From: Thermoplasmata archaeon
GTDB taxonomy: Archaea > Thermoplasmatota > DTKX01 > JAHFTX01
Reading direction: 5' to 3'
Assembly: GCA_023265395.1 (NCBI GenBank)
Contig: JAHFTX010000018.1
Span: forward strand, 1 to 51,075
Length of the DNA: 51,075 nt
Positions 1 to 9,310 of the stretch are shown here, piece by piece. The notes under the pieces were generated by a model, which had not been told where the DNA came from, ran no database searches, and worked only from the letters and a program-made list of their open reading frames with translations. The first letter of the stretch is position 1. Every line of letters begins with the position of its first letter. Position numbers and translations under genes: made by a program.

Positions 1-3000
1 GGCGGGTCGGCGGCGTGCTCGACCCACAGCAGGCTCGGCGAGTAGAGGAAGTTCCCGGCAAGATTGCCGGCCTCGAGGTCGGAGATGGCGACCCCTTCGA
101 AGGGCGACGCTGAGGTGGCGTAGTTGACGCCGCCGATCAGGGCCACCGGTCCGACCTCCCACTCGATGCGCTTCTGCACTGCAGCCCAGAACATCCGGTG
201 GCGCAGCGCTTGCGCCGAGAGGTAGGGGGCGCCCGGTGCATCGGTCAAGGAGGCAACATCGGTCGGCGGCGGCGTCGAAGGCGCGACCCCGCCCTGCAGA
301 CGTGTAGCAGCGCCGATGAGCGCTGCACGCTCCTTGGGGTCCTGCAGGTCGAGGGCGGCGTGCTGGGAGTCGTAGAGGAATATCACTGCGCGGCCCGTCT
401 CGGTACGCAGCTGCACCCGCGAGTCGATCTGCGAGCGGAGGGCGGTGAGGAGCTCGACGAGCTGGTCGGCGGTCGCGCCATCGAGGCGGTAGGCACCCTC
501 GCGCGGCGGCACCTCCGATCCGCGCGGCGGCGGCAGGTTGGAGAGCTCCAACATCGGGGCGACGGTGACAGCTGCCTGGGGGGCCTGGGCGTAGACCTGG
601 CGCACCGCAGCGAGGTCGATGCCGGCGTAGCTGACCACGGCGACGTCGATGCCGGCGGCGTGCATCTGCCGCAGGTCCTGCGCGATCGCCGGCCGCAGGC
701 TCTGGTAGTACCCCTGTGCCGGCGTCTGCGAGACCCCCTGCCAGGAACCGTAGCGCAGGGTCGGGTCGTGGGAGGGGTTGTTCCACCACACGTAGTAGAA
801 GGTGCCCACCAAAGGCTGTCCGCCGCCGAGGGTCTTCGCGGAGATCCCCCCCGGGGCGGAGCCCAGCGGGCGCGCCGTGCCGCCGTGATCACTCCCGACC
901 AGGGCCAGACCTGCGCTGGGCAGCAGCAACAACAACGCGCAGCCGATGGCGCCCACGCCTGCGGGCATGCGCGTGCGCGTGGTCACCAGCCGCTGCAGCC
1001 CCGAGGCGGTGCCGACGATCCCCTCGCGCACCAGCGGGACGAGCTGCCCCAGCAGGCTCCAGAGCGCCGGGAGCAGTGCGATGCCCGAGATCGCGTACGG
1101 CAGGATGTAGAAGTGCGCCGCGCGCAGACCCAGCGCGGTGGCCAAGGGGCCGAACGCCCCGCGCAGTGCCCGAGCCACGACGTTGACGGCGGCGTCCGAG
1201 CTCATCCCCAGCAGCGAGAGTGCCATGTCGGGCGGCAGGAAGGTCAGGAAGTGGAAGCCCAGCAGCAGCGCGGCGATCAGGCCACCCAGGGTGAAGGCGT
1301 ACAGCCCGCGGCGGGCGGCGCGTGCCGATGCACTGCCCCATGGCCGGTCGTAGGCCAGCAGCGCAAAGAGCACCAGGGGGAGCACCAGGTACTGCTCGTT
1401 GACCACCTTGGAGAGCAGCAGGAACGCCAGCACCGTGCCGAGCGCATGCAGCAGCAGGTCGCGCTCGGTGCGCTGGCGCAGGAGCGCCAGAAGGTAGATC
1501 GCCAGCAGGGCAGGCACCAGCAGCACCAGCGAGAGGGCCCCCAGCTGCGCGGCTGGCACCGCCGGCACCATCGGTGCGTACAGCGGGGAGCTGGGCTCTC
1601 CGAGGTAGTAGAGGAAGGCGATCGGCGACAACCCTTGGGGGGGCCGCTCAAGGTGCAGCAGCAGCACCTGCTGGACCACCCCTGCCGGACTGCGCAGCAG
1701 GAAGGGAAGACACGCTGCCATGGCGGTGGCGAGACTGGTGACCACCAGCTGCACCCCGGCGCGCCCACCGCCGCGGCGCCACACGTGGATCAGCAGCAGC
1801 GGGGCAAAGAGCAACGGCAGCAGCTTGACGAGGATGGCAAGCCCCATCAACACCCCCGCCCCACCGACCCGACGGGGCGTCGGGTCGCGAACCAGCAGGA
1901 CGGCGCCGAGGAAGAAGGCCATCATCCAGGCGTCGAACATGCCCCAGACGGCGGCGATGAACCACAGGAAGGGGTTGAACAGCAGGGCGATCTCGAGCAG
2001 GCGGGCCCGCCGCAACCGCGCTCCGTTGGGGGCGCTGCCGGCCACCAACAGGTGCGCCGTATAGGCGACCAGCAAGTTGCCGATGATGAAAGGGGCCTTG
2101 AGTGCGACGCGCTGGACCCAGGGCGTGCCGATGCCCATGGACTGCACCAGCGCGATGGGCGGGGCGAAGAGCAGCATCGGCAGCGGCGGGTAGGCGTACC
2201 ACTGGTTGGCTGGGTCGTCGCTGTTGAAGATGTAGGCGGGCCCCGACTGCGCCGTCTCGTAGGGGGTGACTCCTGCCAGCAGCTGGTGCGCCGTCGTCAG
2301 GAACACGAAGCCGTCCCAGTCGTGGATGAAGGGTGCCGAGAGGGCCAGCTGCCCGCCCAGCGCCAGGAGGTAGGCCGTACGGCGGTGGCGGACGAGCCAG
2401 CCCATGACCTCGGTCAGCAGCCCCGGCTCCCCATCGGGCGAGAAGGTCCAACGATGATGCAACCCAAAGGTCAGCGCCGTGGCGCTGCCGATCGCCAGCA
2501 GGTCTGCCAGCAGGTAGTGCAGCCCCGCGCCATGGGTCAGCAGGGACAGCAGCAGCAACTGCACCAGAAGGCCCACCGCGGCGACCGCGCCGTAGCGCCA
2601 CAGCCGCGACCGTGTCTGCGCGCCCCCGAGGCGGCGATCCCCCCAGGTGACGCGGTCGTTGAGGGAGAAGTTGGTCAGCGTCGCGACCGCCGTGGCCATC
2701 GCTGCCGCCGGCAGCGGCCACATCTGCAGCCCCTCGACGAGCAGCAGCAGCACCGCCAGGTTGACGACCACCCCGCTGGCCCCCACCACCAGGAACAGGG
2801 GCAGGCGCAGGTGCGGGGCCTGGGGCCCAGCCGCAGGAACACCCAGCGCAGGTGCGACGGCCTGCGCGACCCTTCGACCGGGCGCGCCCAGCTGCTGCAG
2901 CAGCGCCCACCACTGGTGGCCCGAGAGCTTGGAGGCCCCGTGCGTCCGTGGGGAGAAATGGTAGGGAACCTCTGCCACGGCGGTGCGCGGTGGCAGCGCG

Positions 3001-3584
3001 CCCAGGAGGTCGAGCAGGACCTTGAATCCCCGCGGCTCGATCTGTCGCGCCTGCCCCTGCAGCAGCGGCACCACCACCGCCACGCGCACGGCAAAGAGCC
3101 CGCTGATGCTGTCGGGGGGCGCGGTGCGCTCTTGCAGGGCGAGGGAGGTGCGGGCGAGCAGGTCGGCACCGTAGCTGACGATCCGCCGAGCCGGTGGCAG
3201 CGCCGTCCGCTGCTGACGTACCCCCACGGCCACGGGCGGTGAATCGACGCTCCGGACCGCCGCCGAGAGTGCCAGCACCGCCTGGGGCGGATGCTGGCCA
3301 TCGGCGTCCATGACCACCGCCAGGGGCGTGTGCACGGCCTGCAGCCCCTCGAGCACCGCGCCGGTCAGCCCGCGCTGGCCGTGGCGCACGAGCACGCGCA
3401 CCTGCGGGTCGGTGCCAAAGGCGGAGCGGACCGCAGCCGCCGTACCGTCAGGGGAGTCATCGTCGACGACGAGGACGTGCGGTGCCGTCGGCAACGCCCG
3501 TAGGGCGGCGACCGTCGCGACGATGGTCTGCCCCTCCTGGTAGGTAGGCAGGATGACGGTCGTGTCCGAGGACGGCACAGCCAC
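1..3584 (-). CDS. Giant GT2 - GtrA - GT87-like - GH99-like membrane glycosyltransferase (3' end off window)
   Basis: I read the whole reverse-strand frame triplet by triplet: it is open from a GTG at 3584 to the left edge, at least 1194 codons. The GTG follows GGAG by 5 nt. Order of parts: residues 1-235 are a DPM1-like GT2 domain (VILPTYQEG, VVDDDSPDG, DADGQHPP); about 255-380 a GtrA-like membrane domain (LVVGASGVVVNLAV, NFSLNDRVTW); about 388-890 many hydrophobic segments with a GT87-like WDGF...YAYPPLPMLLFAPP pattern; from about 898 a GH99-like domain (GTFYYVWWNNP, AGIDVAVVSYAG, GRAVIFLYDS). DPM1-GtrA fusions are known in archaea; the two further domains are what is odd. Inferred role: a polyprenyl-phosphate sugar donor is made inside, used for glycan assembly at the membrane, and the GH99-like part trims or binds mannose-type glycan outside. 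Catalytic residues of the GH99 part may lie outside the window. Confidence 0.85.
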   Translation of the reverse strand, partial: MAVPSSDTTVILPTYQEGQTIVATVAALRALPTAPHVLVVDDDSPDGTAAAVRSAFGTDPQVRVLVRHGQRGLTGAVLEGLQAVHTPLAVVMDADGQHPPQAVLALSAAVRSVDSPPVAVGVRQQRTALPPARRIVSYGADLLARTSLALQERTAPPDSISGLFAVRVAVVVPLLQGQARQIEPRGFKVLLDLLGALPPRTAVAEVPYHFSPRTHGASKLSGHQWWALLQQLGAPGRRVAQAVAPALGVPAAGPQAPHLRLPLFLVVGASGVVVNLAVLLLLVEGLQMWPLPAAAMATAVATLTNFSLNDRVTWGDRRLGGAQTRSRLWRYGAVAAVGLLVQLLLLSLLTHGAGLHYLLADLLAIGSATALTFGLHHRWTFSPDGEPGLLTEVMGWLVRHRRTAYLLALGGQLALSAPFIHDWDGFVFLTTAHQLLAGVTPYETAQSGPAYIFNSDDPANQWYAYPPLPMLLFAPPIALVQSMGIGTPWVQRVALKAPFIIGNLLVAYTAHLLVAGSAPNGARLRRARLLEIALLFNPFLWFIAAVWGMFDAWMMAFFLGAVLLVRDPTPRRVGGAGVLMGLAILVKLLPLLFAPLLLIHVWRRGGGRAGVQLVVTSLATAMAACLPFLLRSPAGVVQQVLLLHLERPPQGLSPIAFLYYLGEPSSPLYAPMVPAVPAAQLGALSLVLLVPALLAIYLLALLRQRTERDLLLHALGTVLAFLLLSKVVNEQYLVLPLVLFALLAYDRPWGSASARAARRGLYAFTLGGLIAALLLGFHFLTFLPPDMALSLLGMSSDAAVNVVARALRGAFGPLATALGLRAAHFYILPYAISGIALLPALWSLLGQLVPLVREGIVGTASGLQRLVTTRTRMPAGVGAIGCALLLLLPSAGLALVGSDHGGTARPLGSAPGGISAKTLGGGQPLVGTFYYVWWNNPSHDPTLRYGSWQGVSQTPAQGYYQSLRPAIAQDLRQMHAAGIDVAVVSYAGIDLAAVRQVYAQAPQAAVTVAPMLELSNLPPPRGSEVPPREGAYRLDGATADQLVELLTALRSQIDSRVQLRTETGRAVIFLYDSQHAALDLQDPKERAALIGAATRLQGGVAPSTPPPTDVASLTDAPGAPYLSAQALRHRMFWAAVQKRIEWEVGPVALIGGVNYATSASPFEGVAISDLEAGNLAGNFLYSPSLLWVEHAADP

Positions 3585-3676
3585 GTCGCTCCGACGACGG
3601 AGGGGTCTTTGAACCTTGCCGCGACGAGGAGGCACACGCCGCACGGTTGATGGGGGAGCAGCGTCTGAGTGGAGCG

Positions 3677-4375
3677 ATGGCCCACACCGTTGCCGCGGAC
3701 CTCGAGGCGGTCACCTTCGATTGCTATGGCACCATCGTCGATTGGGAGCGCGGGCTGCTTGATTCCCTCTCCCCACTGTTGCGCCGCCACCACTGCGAGC
3801 GTCCACCCGAGGAGGTCTTGGCACTCTATGCACGGCTCGAGGCGGAGGCGGAGGCGGGGCCCTTCCGGCCTTATCGGCAGGTGCTCGGACAGGTTGTGGC
3901 CTCGCTGGGATCCGAGCTGGGGTTCACCCCGACCCAGGGCGAGCGGTCCGTCCTCGTCGAGAGCCTCCCCCGCTGGCCACCCTTCCCCGATTCGGTCCCC
4001 GCGCTGCGGACGATCGGCGCGCGCCATGCCCTGGCGGTGATCTCCAACGTCGACGACGACCTCTTCGCGGGCACCTGCGCACGGCTGGGCTGGTCCCCGC
4101 ACCTGGTGGTGACGGCGCAATCGGTGGGTCACTACAAACCCGACCCGTCGATGTTCTCGGCAGCCCTGCACCGCCTCGACCTACGGCCCCCCCAGGTGCT
4201 CCATGTCGGTTGCAGCCGCTTCCACGACATCGCGCCGGCGGCGGCGGCGGGGATGCGCACCTGCCTCGTCGACCGTCGCGCCGGAGGCAGCGGTGGTGCG
4301 ACGCCCGCTTCGAGCGCGCGCGCCGACCTCACCGTCCGCGACCTCGGTGCGCTCGCCCGGATCTTGGGGCAGTAG
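3677..4375 (+). CDS. HAD-superfamily hydrolase, 2-haloacid dehalogenase-like
   Basis: A 232-residue HAD hydrolase. Motif I is FDCYGTIVDWE, the FDxYGT form of type II 2-haloacid dehalogenases and related phosphatases, with the first Asp as nucleophile. Motif II is VISNVD, motif III HYKPDP (Lys), motif IV HVGCSRFHDIAPA, the SxxHD form seen in this subfamily rather than the usual GDxxxD. The start at 3677 has GGAG 3 nt upstream; in-frame codons at 3647 and 3650 are possible but have poorer spacing. It is divergent from the giant glycosyltransferase (92 bp between starts) and faces phoU. The substrate cannot be told from sequence; a small organic phosphate is as likely as a haloacid. Confidence 0.85.
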   Translation: MAHTVAADLEAVTFDCYGTIVDWERGLLDSLSPLLRRHHCERPPEEVLALYARLEAEAEAGPFRPYRQVLGQVVASLGSELGFTPTQGERSVLVESLPRWPPFPDSVPALRTIGARHALAVISNVDDDLFAGTCARLGWSPHLVVTAQSVGHYKPDPSMFSAALHRLDLRPPQVLHVGCSRFHDIAPAAAAGMRTCLVDRRAGGSGGATPASSARADLTVRDLGALARILGQ

Positions 4376-4407
4376 GCGTCGCAGTGAGCAGCCTGCAGGA
4401 CTGTCCC

Positions 4408-5118
4408 CTACGCATCGTCAGGGTTGGGGGCGTCGCCTGCCTCGTCGGAGTCGCCTGCGGCGAAGAGGTCGCGGTGGGGCCACTTCCCCGTCACGAGGAA
4501 CTCGACGCGGGTGCCGATGTTGACGGCGTGGTCGGCGATCCGCTCGAGGTGGCGGGAGACGAGGATGTAGTGGGCGCCGCTGGCGATGTCGAGGGTCTCG
4601 TCCTTCATGTAGGAGACCACCTCGCGGAAGATGGCATCGTTGAGGGCATCGACCTCCTCGTCGTCGCTGTCGAGGGACCGTGCCAGCTCCAGGTCCTCGG
4701 TCGTGAGCGCCAGCACGGCCTTGCGCACCATCGCCACCGTCAGCTTGGCCATGTGGGGCAACGAGGGGATGCGGGTGGTCGTGACCTCGGGCCCGAGCGA
4801 GGAGGTGATCTCGGCGATGTCGCGCGCGTAGCGGCCGATGCGGTCGAGGTCGTTGACCACCTTGTAGGCGGTGCCGACGCGCCGCAGATCCCGCGCCACC
4901 GGTGCCTGCAGGGCGATCAGGTCGAGGCAGCGTGCCTCGAGGTCCAGCTGGTAGCGGAAGAGCCGACGGTCGAGGGCGAAGACCTCCTGGACGCGCTGCT
5001 GGTCGAGGCTCTCGAAGCTGACCACCGCGATGGAGATCGAATCCTGGGCGACCAGCGCCATCTGCTCCAGACGGTCATGCAACTCGCCCAGCTGCTTGGT
5101 GAACTGTTTCCGACTCAT
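4408..5118 (-). CDS. phoU: Phosphate transport regulator PhoU
   Basis: A 236-residue two-repeat PhoU protein. It has the family pattern in both halves: FALDRRLFRYQLDLEARCLDLIALQAPVARDLR is interrupted here only for length, with the A-x-DLR signature near residues 73-80, and ISRHLERIADHAVNIG-type sequence (LVSRHLERIADHAVNI) near 189-205. PhoU is a cytoplasmic helical-bundle protein that binds metals and restrains Pst transport when phosphate is plentiful. It is the last gene of the pst operon, 18 nt after pstB. The C-terminal 20 residues are acidic and probably disordered. The locus also encodes an AbrB-fused PhoU paralogue, so this one likely acts on the transporter and the other on DNA. Confidence 0.95.
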   Translation of the reverse strand: MSRKQFTKQLGELHDRLEQMALVAQDSISIAVVSFESLDQQRVQEVFALDRRLFRYQLDLEARCLDLIALQAPVARDLRRVGTAYKVVNDLDRIGRYARDIAEITSSLGPEVTTTRIPSLPHMAKLTVAMVRKAVLALTTEDLELARSLDSDDEEVDALNDAIFREVVSYMKDETLDIASGAHYILVSRHLERIADHAVNIGTRVEFLVTGKWPHRDLFAAGDSDEAGDAPNPDDA

Positions 5119-5136
5119 GCGCTCCCTTCCCGTGCC

Positions 5137-5949
5137 TTAGCCAAAGCGCCCAGTGACATACTTCTCGGTCAGTTCCTGCGTCGGGGTCTCGAAGATCCGC
5201 CGGGTGCGATCGAACTCGATGAGCTTGCCTAGGTACAGGAACGCCGTATAATCCGCCACCCGTGCCGCCTGCTGCATGTTGTGGGTGACCATGATGATGG
5301 TCAGCCGCTCCTTGAGCTCGGTGATCAGGTCCTCGATCTTGGAGGTGGCGATGGGGTCGAGCGCACTGCAGGGCTCGTCGAGCAGCAGCACCTCGGGGCC
5401 GACCGCCAGGGCGCGGGCGATGCACAGGCGCTGCTGCTGCCCCCCCGAGAGGGCCACCCCCGGCTGATCGAGGCCGTCCTTGACTTCGTCCCAGAGCGCC
5501 GCCTGGCGCAGGGCCTTCTCGACGGCGGCATCGAGCACGGCGCGGTCGCGCACGCCATTGAGGCGCAGCCCAGCGGCGACGTTGCCCCCCACCGACATGG
5601 TGGGGAAGGGGTTGGGCTTCTGGAAGACCATCCCGATCCGCCGGCGCACCGCCACGGCGTCGACACCCGGGGCGTAGATGTCGTGGCCATCGACCACCAC
5701 GCGTCCCTCGACCCGCGCCCCGCGCACCAGCTCGTGCATGCGGTTGACGGTGCGGATCAGGGTCGACTTGCCACAGCCCGAGGGGCCGATGATCGCTATG
5801 GCGCGCAGGGCGGGCAGGTCGAGGTCGATGTCGCTGAGGACCTGCTTGCTGCCGAACCAGGCCCGCAGCCCACCGATGGCGACCTTGGTCGATGGGGTCT
5901 CCCGCAGTGCAGGAGCCGTGCGCCGGGCACCGACGGCTGGGTCGACCAT
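5137..5949 (-). CDS. pstB: Phosphate ABC transporter ATP-binding protein PstB
   Basis: A 270-residue ABC ATPase: Walker [10 protein letters not shown] (residues 55-63), Q-loop in [10 protein letters not shown], signature LSGGQQQR, Walker [14 protein letters not shown] and H-loop THNM. The QKPNPFP sequence and the RTVNRMHEL segment after Walker A are typical of PstB. It powers high-affinity phosphate import through PstC/PstA. I chose the ATG at 5949; a further in-frame extension to 6093 would run through the end of pstA and is not protein-like. It starts 4 nt after the pstA stop and is followed by phoU, so it is translated within the same operon. The first 20 residues are a non-conserved leader before the ABC fold. 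Confidence 0.96.
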   Translation of the reverse strand: MVDPAVGARRTAPALRETPSTKVAIGGLRAWFGSKQVLSDIDLDLPALRAIAIIGPSGCGKSTLIRTVNRMHELVRGARVEGRVVVDGHDIYAPGVDAVAVRRRIGMVFQKPNPFPTMSVGGNVAAGLRLNGVRDRAVLDAAVEKALRQAALWDEVKDGLDQPGVALSGGQQQRLCIARALAVGPEVLLLDEPCSALDPIATSKIEDLITELKERLTIIMVTHNMQQAARVADYTAFLYLGKLIEFDRTRRIFETPTQELTEKYVTGRFG

Positions 5950-5953
5950 CTGC

Positions 5954-6838
5954 TCACCGCTCCGCTCGCCGCGAGGTGATGACGCGGACGGATATGTTGA
6001 TTGCGAGGACGACCAGCAAGAGCACGGTCGCCGCACCCCAGGCGCGCACCTCGGCCGCATGGATGCCCGAGGTCGCCCCGCGCCAGACGACATAGGTCAG
6101 TGAACTGGAGGTGTCGTCGAGACCCTTGGCGAAGAAGAGCGACCCCCCGATGGTGACCACCAGCGGGGCGGTCTCGCCGAAGATGCGCGAGAACCCCAGC
6201 AGCGAACCGGTCAACAATCCCCCCTTGGCGGCGCGCAGCACCACCGAACCGGTGACGCGCCAGCGGGGCAGCCCCAGCGCCAGGCCCGCCTCCCGCACCG
6301 AATCGGGCACGAGGTGGAGCGCCTCCTCGGTGGTGCGGGTGACGATGGGGACCAGCATCACCGACAGCGCGAAGGCACCCGCGAAGACCGAGAAGTGACC
6401 GGTCCACACGACGATGACACCGTAGGCGAACAGGCCGATGATGATCGAGGGGAACTCCGCGAAGACGTCGGCGAAGAAGCGCACCACCGCGGCGGGGCGC
6501 CCCTGCCCGTACTCGCTCAGGTAGATGCCCGCGAGGATCCCGATGGGCATCCCGATCAGCGAGGCGGTGCCGACGATCAGCACGCTGCCCCACAGCGCGT
6601 TGGCGATCCCACCGCCCGCGAAGTATTGGAAGTACTGTCGTTTGGTCAGCAGGTCGTAGGAGAGCGCCGGCAACCCTTGGCGGAACACCTCGAAGAGGAT
6701 CGACAGCAGGGGGATCAGCGCGATCAGGACCGCACCGATGCAGAGGACCAACATCAGATGGCTGTGCCACTTGCGGATCGTGTCGCGTCGGCTGACGCTG
6801 CGGAAGGGGTTCGACCCCCCGGTGAGGCCCACGCTCAT
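5954..6838 (-). CDS. pstA: Phosphate ABC transporter permease PstA
   Basis: A 294-residue permease with about six membrane segments (first near residues 28-48). The EAA-type loop [14 protein letters not shown] contacts the ATPase, and the family motif IFGETAPLV follows. Another family-typical stretch is [13 protein letters not shown]. It forms the membrane channel with PstC. The start ATG overlaps the pstC stop by 4 nt (ATGA), which suggests translational coupling; pstB follows 4 nt after the stop. Length and motifs are normal for the family, and I see no lesion. Confidence 0.95.
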   Translation of the reverse strand: MSVGLTGGSNPFRSVSRRDTIRKWHSHLMLVLCIGAVLIALIPLLSILFEVFRQGLPALSYDLLTKRQYFQYFAGGGIANALWGSVLIVGTASLIGMPIGILAGIYLSEYGQGRPAAVVRFFADVFAEFPSIIIGLFAYGVIVVWTGHFSVFAGAFALSVMLVPIVTRTTEEALHLVPDSVREAGLALGLPRWRVTGSVVLRAAKGGLLTGSLLGFSRIFGETAPLVVTIGGSLFFAKGLDDTSSSLTYVVWRGATSGIHAAEVRAWGAATVLLLVVLAINISVRVITSRRAER

Positions 6839-7875
6839 GCGTGTGCCCCCCTGCGCCGTAGCCGCAGCAGCAGCAGCTGGGCGAAGATGTTGATCGTCAG
6901 GGCGACGAGGAAGAGGATGATCCCCAGGGCGAAGAGGGCGGAGAGGTGGGTGCCACTGGCCTCAAAGACCTCGTTGGCCAGAACCGAAGGGATGGTGTTG
7001 GCTGGCTGCAGCAGCGAGCTGAAGAAGGCGTTGCGGTTTCCGATGACCATCGTCACCGCCATCGTCTCGCCGATGGCGCGGGCCAGCCCAAGGACCGAGG
7101 CGCCGAAGAGCCCGCTGCGCCCATAGGGCAGCACTGCCATGCGCACCACCTCCCAGGGGGTCGCGCCCAACGCCAAGGCTGCCTCCCGTTGCGCCACCGG
7201 CACCGCCCGCAGCACTTCGCGCGATATCGCCGAGACCGTCGGGATGATCATGATCGCCAACAGGATCGCGGCGGTGAGCACCGAATACCCCGAGGCGGCG
7301 CCGCCAAAGAGCCCCGTCCATCCCCAGGTGGCTTGCAGACCCGGGTAGACCGAATCGCGCAGGAAGGGGGCCAGGATGAAGATCCCCCACAACCCGTAGA
7401 CCACCGAGGGGATCGCTGCCAGCAGCTCGATGACGATCGACAAGGGCGTGCGCACCACCGGTGGTGCCAGCTCGCTGAGCACGATGGCGATCCCGAAGGC
7501 GACGGGGACGCCCAGCAGCAGTGCCAGTCCCGCGGTCACGAGGGTGCCCCACACAAGGGGCAGCGCGCCATAGCGCGGTGGTTGACCACCGGGAAGCCAC
7601 TCGGGCCCGAGGAACCCCGACCCGATCGCCTCGAAGGCGGGCTTGCCCGAGATCATCAGGCTGGCGACGATGCCGACGACCAGGCCGACGACCACCACCG
7701 CGGCGCTGCGGGTGAGATTGACGAAGACGAGGTCGCCCAGGCGCCGACCGCGCAGGGCGCGGAGCAGCAGACCCCGCAGGCCCTTGCGCGGGCTGCCTTC
7801 CTGGGCGGAGCTGCCGAGCGGCCCCCCAGAGGGGGGCGGGGCGTCGGTGGGGAAAATGGGCGTCGGACCGTCCAA
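6835..7875 (-). CDS. pstC: Phosphate ABC transporter permease PstC
   Basis: A 346-residue permease. Motifs: AIPSVVYGLWG, the coupling loop REAALALGATPWEV, and ARAIGETMAV, all characteristic of PstC. There are about six membrane segments after a roughly 50-residue hydrophilic, Pro/Gly- and Arg-rich N-terminus. The only reasonable start in frame is TTG at 7875 (TTGGACGG...), 30 nt after the pstS stop; a later start cannot be excluded because the N-terminal region is not conserved. It pairs with PstA, whose start it overlaps by 4 nt. Confidence 0.94.
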   Translation of the reverse strand: MDGPTPIFPTDAPPPSGGPLGSSAQEGSPRKGLRGLLLRALRGRRLGDLVFVNLTRSAAVVVVGLVVGIVASLMISGKPAFEAIGSGFLGPEWLPGGQPPRYGALPLVWGTLVTAGLALLLGVPVAFGIAIVLSELAPPVVRTPLSIVIELLAAIPSVVYGLWGIFILAPFLRDSVYPGLQATWGWTGLFGGAASGYSVLTAAILLAIMIIPTVSAISREVLRAVPVAQREAALALGATPWEVVRMAVLPYGRSGLFGASVLGLARAIGETMAVTMVIGNRNAFFSSLLQPANTIPSVLANEVFEASGTHLSALFALGIILFLVALTINIFAQLLLLRLRRRGAHA

Positions 7876-7905
7876 CCGTGGTGCCCCCTACCTGGTCGGC
7901 CGCAC

Positions 7906-8988
7906 CTACGGGTGCAGCTGCTCCCCATCAGAATCCTTGACCGACCTGAGTGCGACCTCGTTGGCGGTCACGACTGTGGCGGGCAGTGGCGCGTAGCCAT
8001 TGGGCGCGCACATGGCCTGTCCGTCGTGGATCGCCCACCAGATGAAGTCGACAAGTGCCGTGCCCTTGTCATGGTCTGCCTGTGTCTTGTAGAGCAACAG
8101 GTAGGTCATCGACGAGATGGGGTAGGAATCGGCACCGGCCTGGTCGAGGACCTCGACGCTTCTCCACGACGCGTCGGCCGCCGGGATCGAGGTCAACCCT
8201 ACGGCAGCGGCCTTGATCGTGTCGGGAGAGGCCGTGACGAACCTCCCGTCGTGGTTCTTGACCACGGCGAGGGTCAGTCGCGTGGTGGACTTGGAGGCAA
8301 AGGCCAGCTCCACGTACCCGATCGAGTAGGTGTTCTGCTGGACTGCCGAGGAGACCCCGGAGTTGCCATTGCCCCCGATACCGATGTTGTTGGGCCAGTT
8401 CTTGCCACCCTTGGCGGCCCAGGTCGTCGGCTGGGTCTTCGACAGGTAGGAGGTGAACACGAAGGTGGTGCCGGAGCCATCGGAGCGGTGGACGGGGGTG
8501 ATGTTGTGGTCCACGGTGGCAAGCGAGGGGTTGAGCGCCACCAAGGCAGGGTCGTTCCAGTCACGGAGCTCTCCGGTGAAGATCTTGGCCAGGGAGGATG
8601 AGTCGACCTTGAGCTCTCCGCTGTGCCGGGGGATGTTGTAGATGATCACCACGCCCCCCAACGTACTGGGGATGTGGAGGATCCCGCTGGCATTGGCACG
8701 CTCGGCGTCGTTCATCGGAGCGTCCGTCCCGGCGAAGTCCACCTGCTGGGCGATGATCTGGGTGATCCCTGCCCCCGAACCGAGCGCGTTGTAGTTGATG
8801 TGGGTGTTGGGCTCGATCTCGACGGTGTAGGTCCCTTGCCACAGGTCATAGAGCGGCGCAGGGAACGTCGCCCCGGCACCGTCGAGCGTCACCTCGGGAG
8901 CATCCGATGCAGGGCCATCGGTGCACCCCGCTGCGATCGCCGCCACCACGATCGCCAAGCTCAGCACGGCGAGGATCCTCTTCGTCAT
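7906..8988 (-). CDS. pstS: Phosphate-binding lipoprotein PstS
   Basis: A 360-residue solute-binding protein and first gene of the operon. It has a lipoprotein signal peptide (MTKRILAVLSLAIVVAAIAAGC, cleavage before Cys22 expected). The mature part has PstS motifs: DGAGATFPAPLYDLW, NALGSGAGI, DFAGTDAPM, and RSDGSGTTFVFTSYL for phosphate binding. I chose ATG 8988 because it gives a compact signal peptide; in-frame ATGs at 9012 and 9033 would lengthen the N-terminus by 8 or 15 residues. It captures phosphate outside the membrane for PstCAB. Upstream lies the long regulatory region shared with the divergent AbrB-PhoU gene. Confidence 0.95.
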   Translation of the reverse strand: MTKRILAVLSLAIVVAAIAAGCTDGPASDAPEVTLDGAGATFPAPLYDLWQGTYTVEIEPNTHINYNALGSGAGITQIIAQQVDFAGTDAPMNDAERANASGILHIPSTLGGVVIIYNIPRHSGELKVDSSSLAKIFTGELRDWNDPALVALNPSLATVDHNITPVHRSDGSGTTFVFTSYLSKTQPTTWAAKGGKNWPNNIGIGGNGNSGVSSAVQQNTYSIGYVELAFASKSTTRLTLAVVKNHDGRFVTASPDTIKAAAVGLTSIPAADASWRSVEVLDQAGADSYPISSMTYLLLYKTQADHDKGTALVDFIWWAIHDGQAMCAPNGYAPLPATVVTANEVALRSVKDSDGEQLHP

Positions 8989-9053
8989 CTGCGTCGGCCC
9001 CTTCCCCATCATGCCTCGTATGCCGCTGCTCATCCTGATGATCGTCTTATCGT

Positions 9054-9069
9054 CACCCTCATGAGGGTG
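9054..9069. promoter_or_regulatory. 16-bp perfect palindrome upstream of pstS
   Basis: CACCCTCATGAGGGTG is a perfect 16-bp palindrome, 66 bp upstream of the chosen pstS start and just upstream of the likely pstS core promoter. It is a candidate operator for the divergent AbrB-PhoU regulator or another dimeric protein. No binding data; inference from symmetry and position. Confidence 0.55.
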
Positions 9070-9140
9070 CGCCGGTGGTTGACCGCTGACGTCGGGAAGA
9101 TGCGTGCGCACGGCATGGCTGTTTTGGACGTGTCGGAAGG

Positions 9141-9167
9141 GATTCACTTACCAGAACGTGGTGGTGC
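9141..9167 (+). repeat. Direct repeat copy 1 in pst divergon
   Basis: GATTCACTTA (9141-9150) followed after 2 nt by AGAACGTGGTGGTGC (9153-9167). Both parts recur at 9276-9310 in the same order. CACTTACC inside it resembles the CTTA-core TATA boxes of this window. Confidence 0.6.
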
Positions 9168-9179
9168 TCGCAGGTGGTC

Positions 9180-9236
9180 GGAAGGGGGGGCTTCCTTCGC
9201 CCGTTCCCCTGCGGCTCCCCGTGAGGCTTGGGAGCC
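9180..9236 (+). other. Two GC-rich hairpins between the direct repeats
   Basis: GGAAG/CTTCC (9180-9184 with 9191-9195) and GGCTCCC/GGGAGCC (9213-9219 with 9230-9236, 10-nt loop). If transcription starts at repeat copy 1, these would lie in the 5' part of the RNA and could act as a structured leader or attenuator. There is no convincing ORF here. Confidence 0.4.
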
Positions 9237-9275
9237 CAGTGGGAGGGACGGATGGAGCGGGGGAGAGCCCCAAGT

Positions 9276-9310
9276 GATTCACTTATCTGCCCTCAGGAAC
9301 ATGGTGGTGC
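9276..9310 (+). promoter_or_regulatory. Direct repeat copy 2 / probable promoter of the AbrB-PhoU gene
   Basis: Second GATTCACTTA (9276-9285), then GGAACATGGTGGTGC (9296-9310), matching copy 1 at 14 of 16 positions in the second part. CACTTATC (9280-9287) is a plausible TATA box, which would start transcription near 9310, about 45 nt before the start codon at 9357. Confidence 0.5.

Noticed and set aside
198-3242. Open plus-strand frame of about 1000 codons opposite the glycosyltransferase gene
   Set aside because: It is the mirror of a GC-rich coding frame; composition is Arg/Gln/His-rich with no domain, while the minus strand encodes a clear multi-domain protein.
5950-6093. N-terminal extension of PstB
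   Set aside because: The extra 48 codons overlap pstA and read as a Ser/Arg/Pro-rich shadow; ATG 5949 gives a normal PstB.
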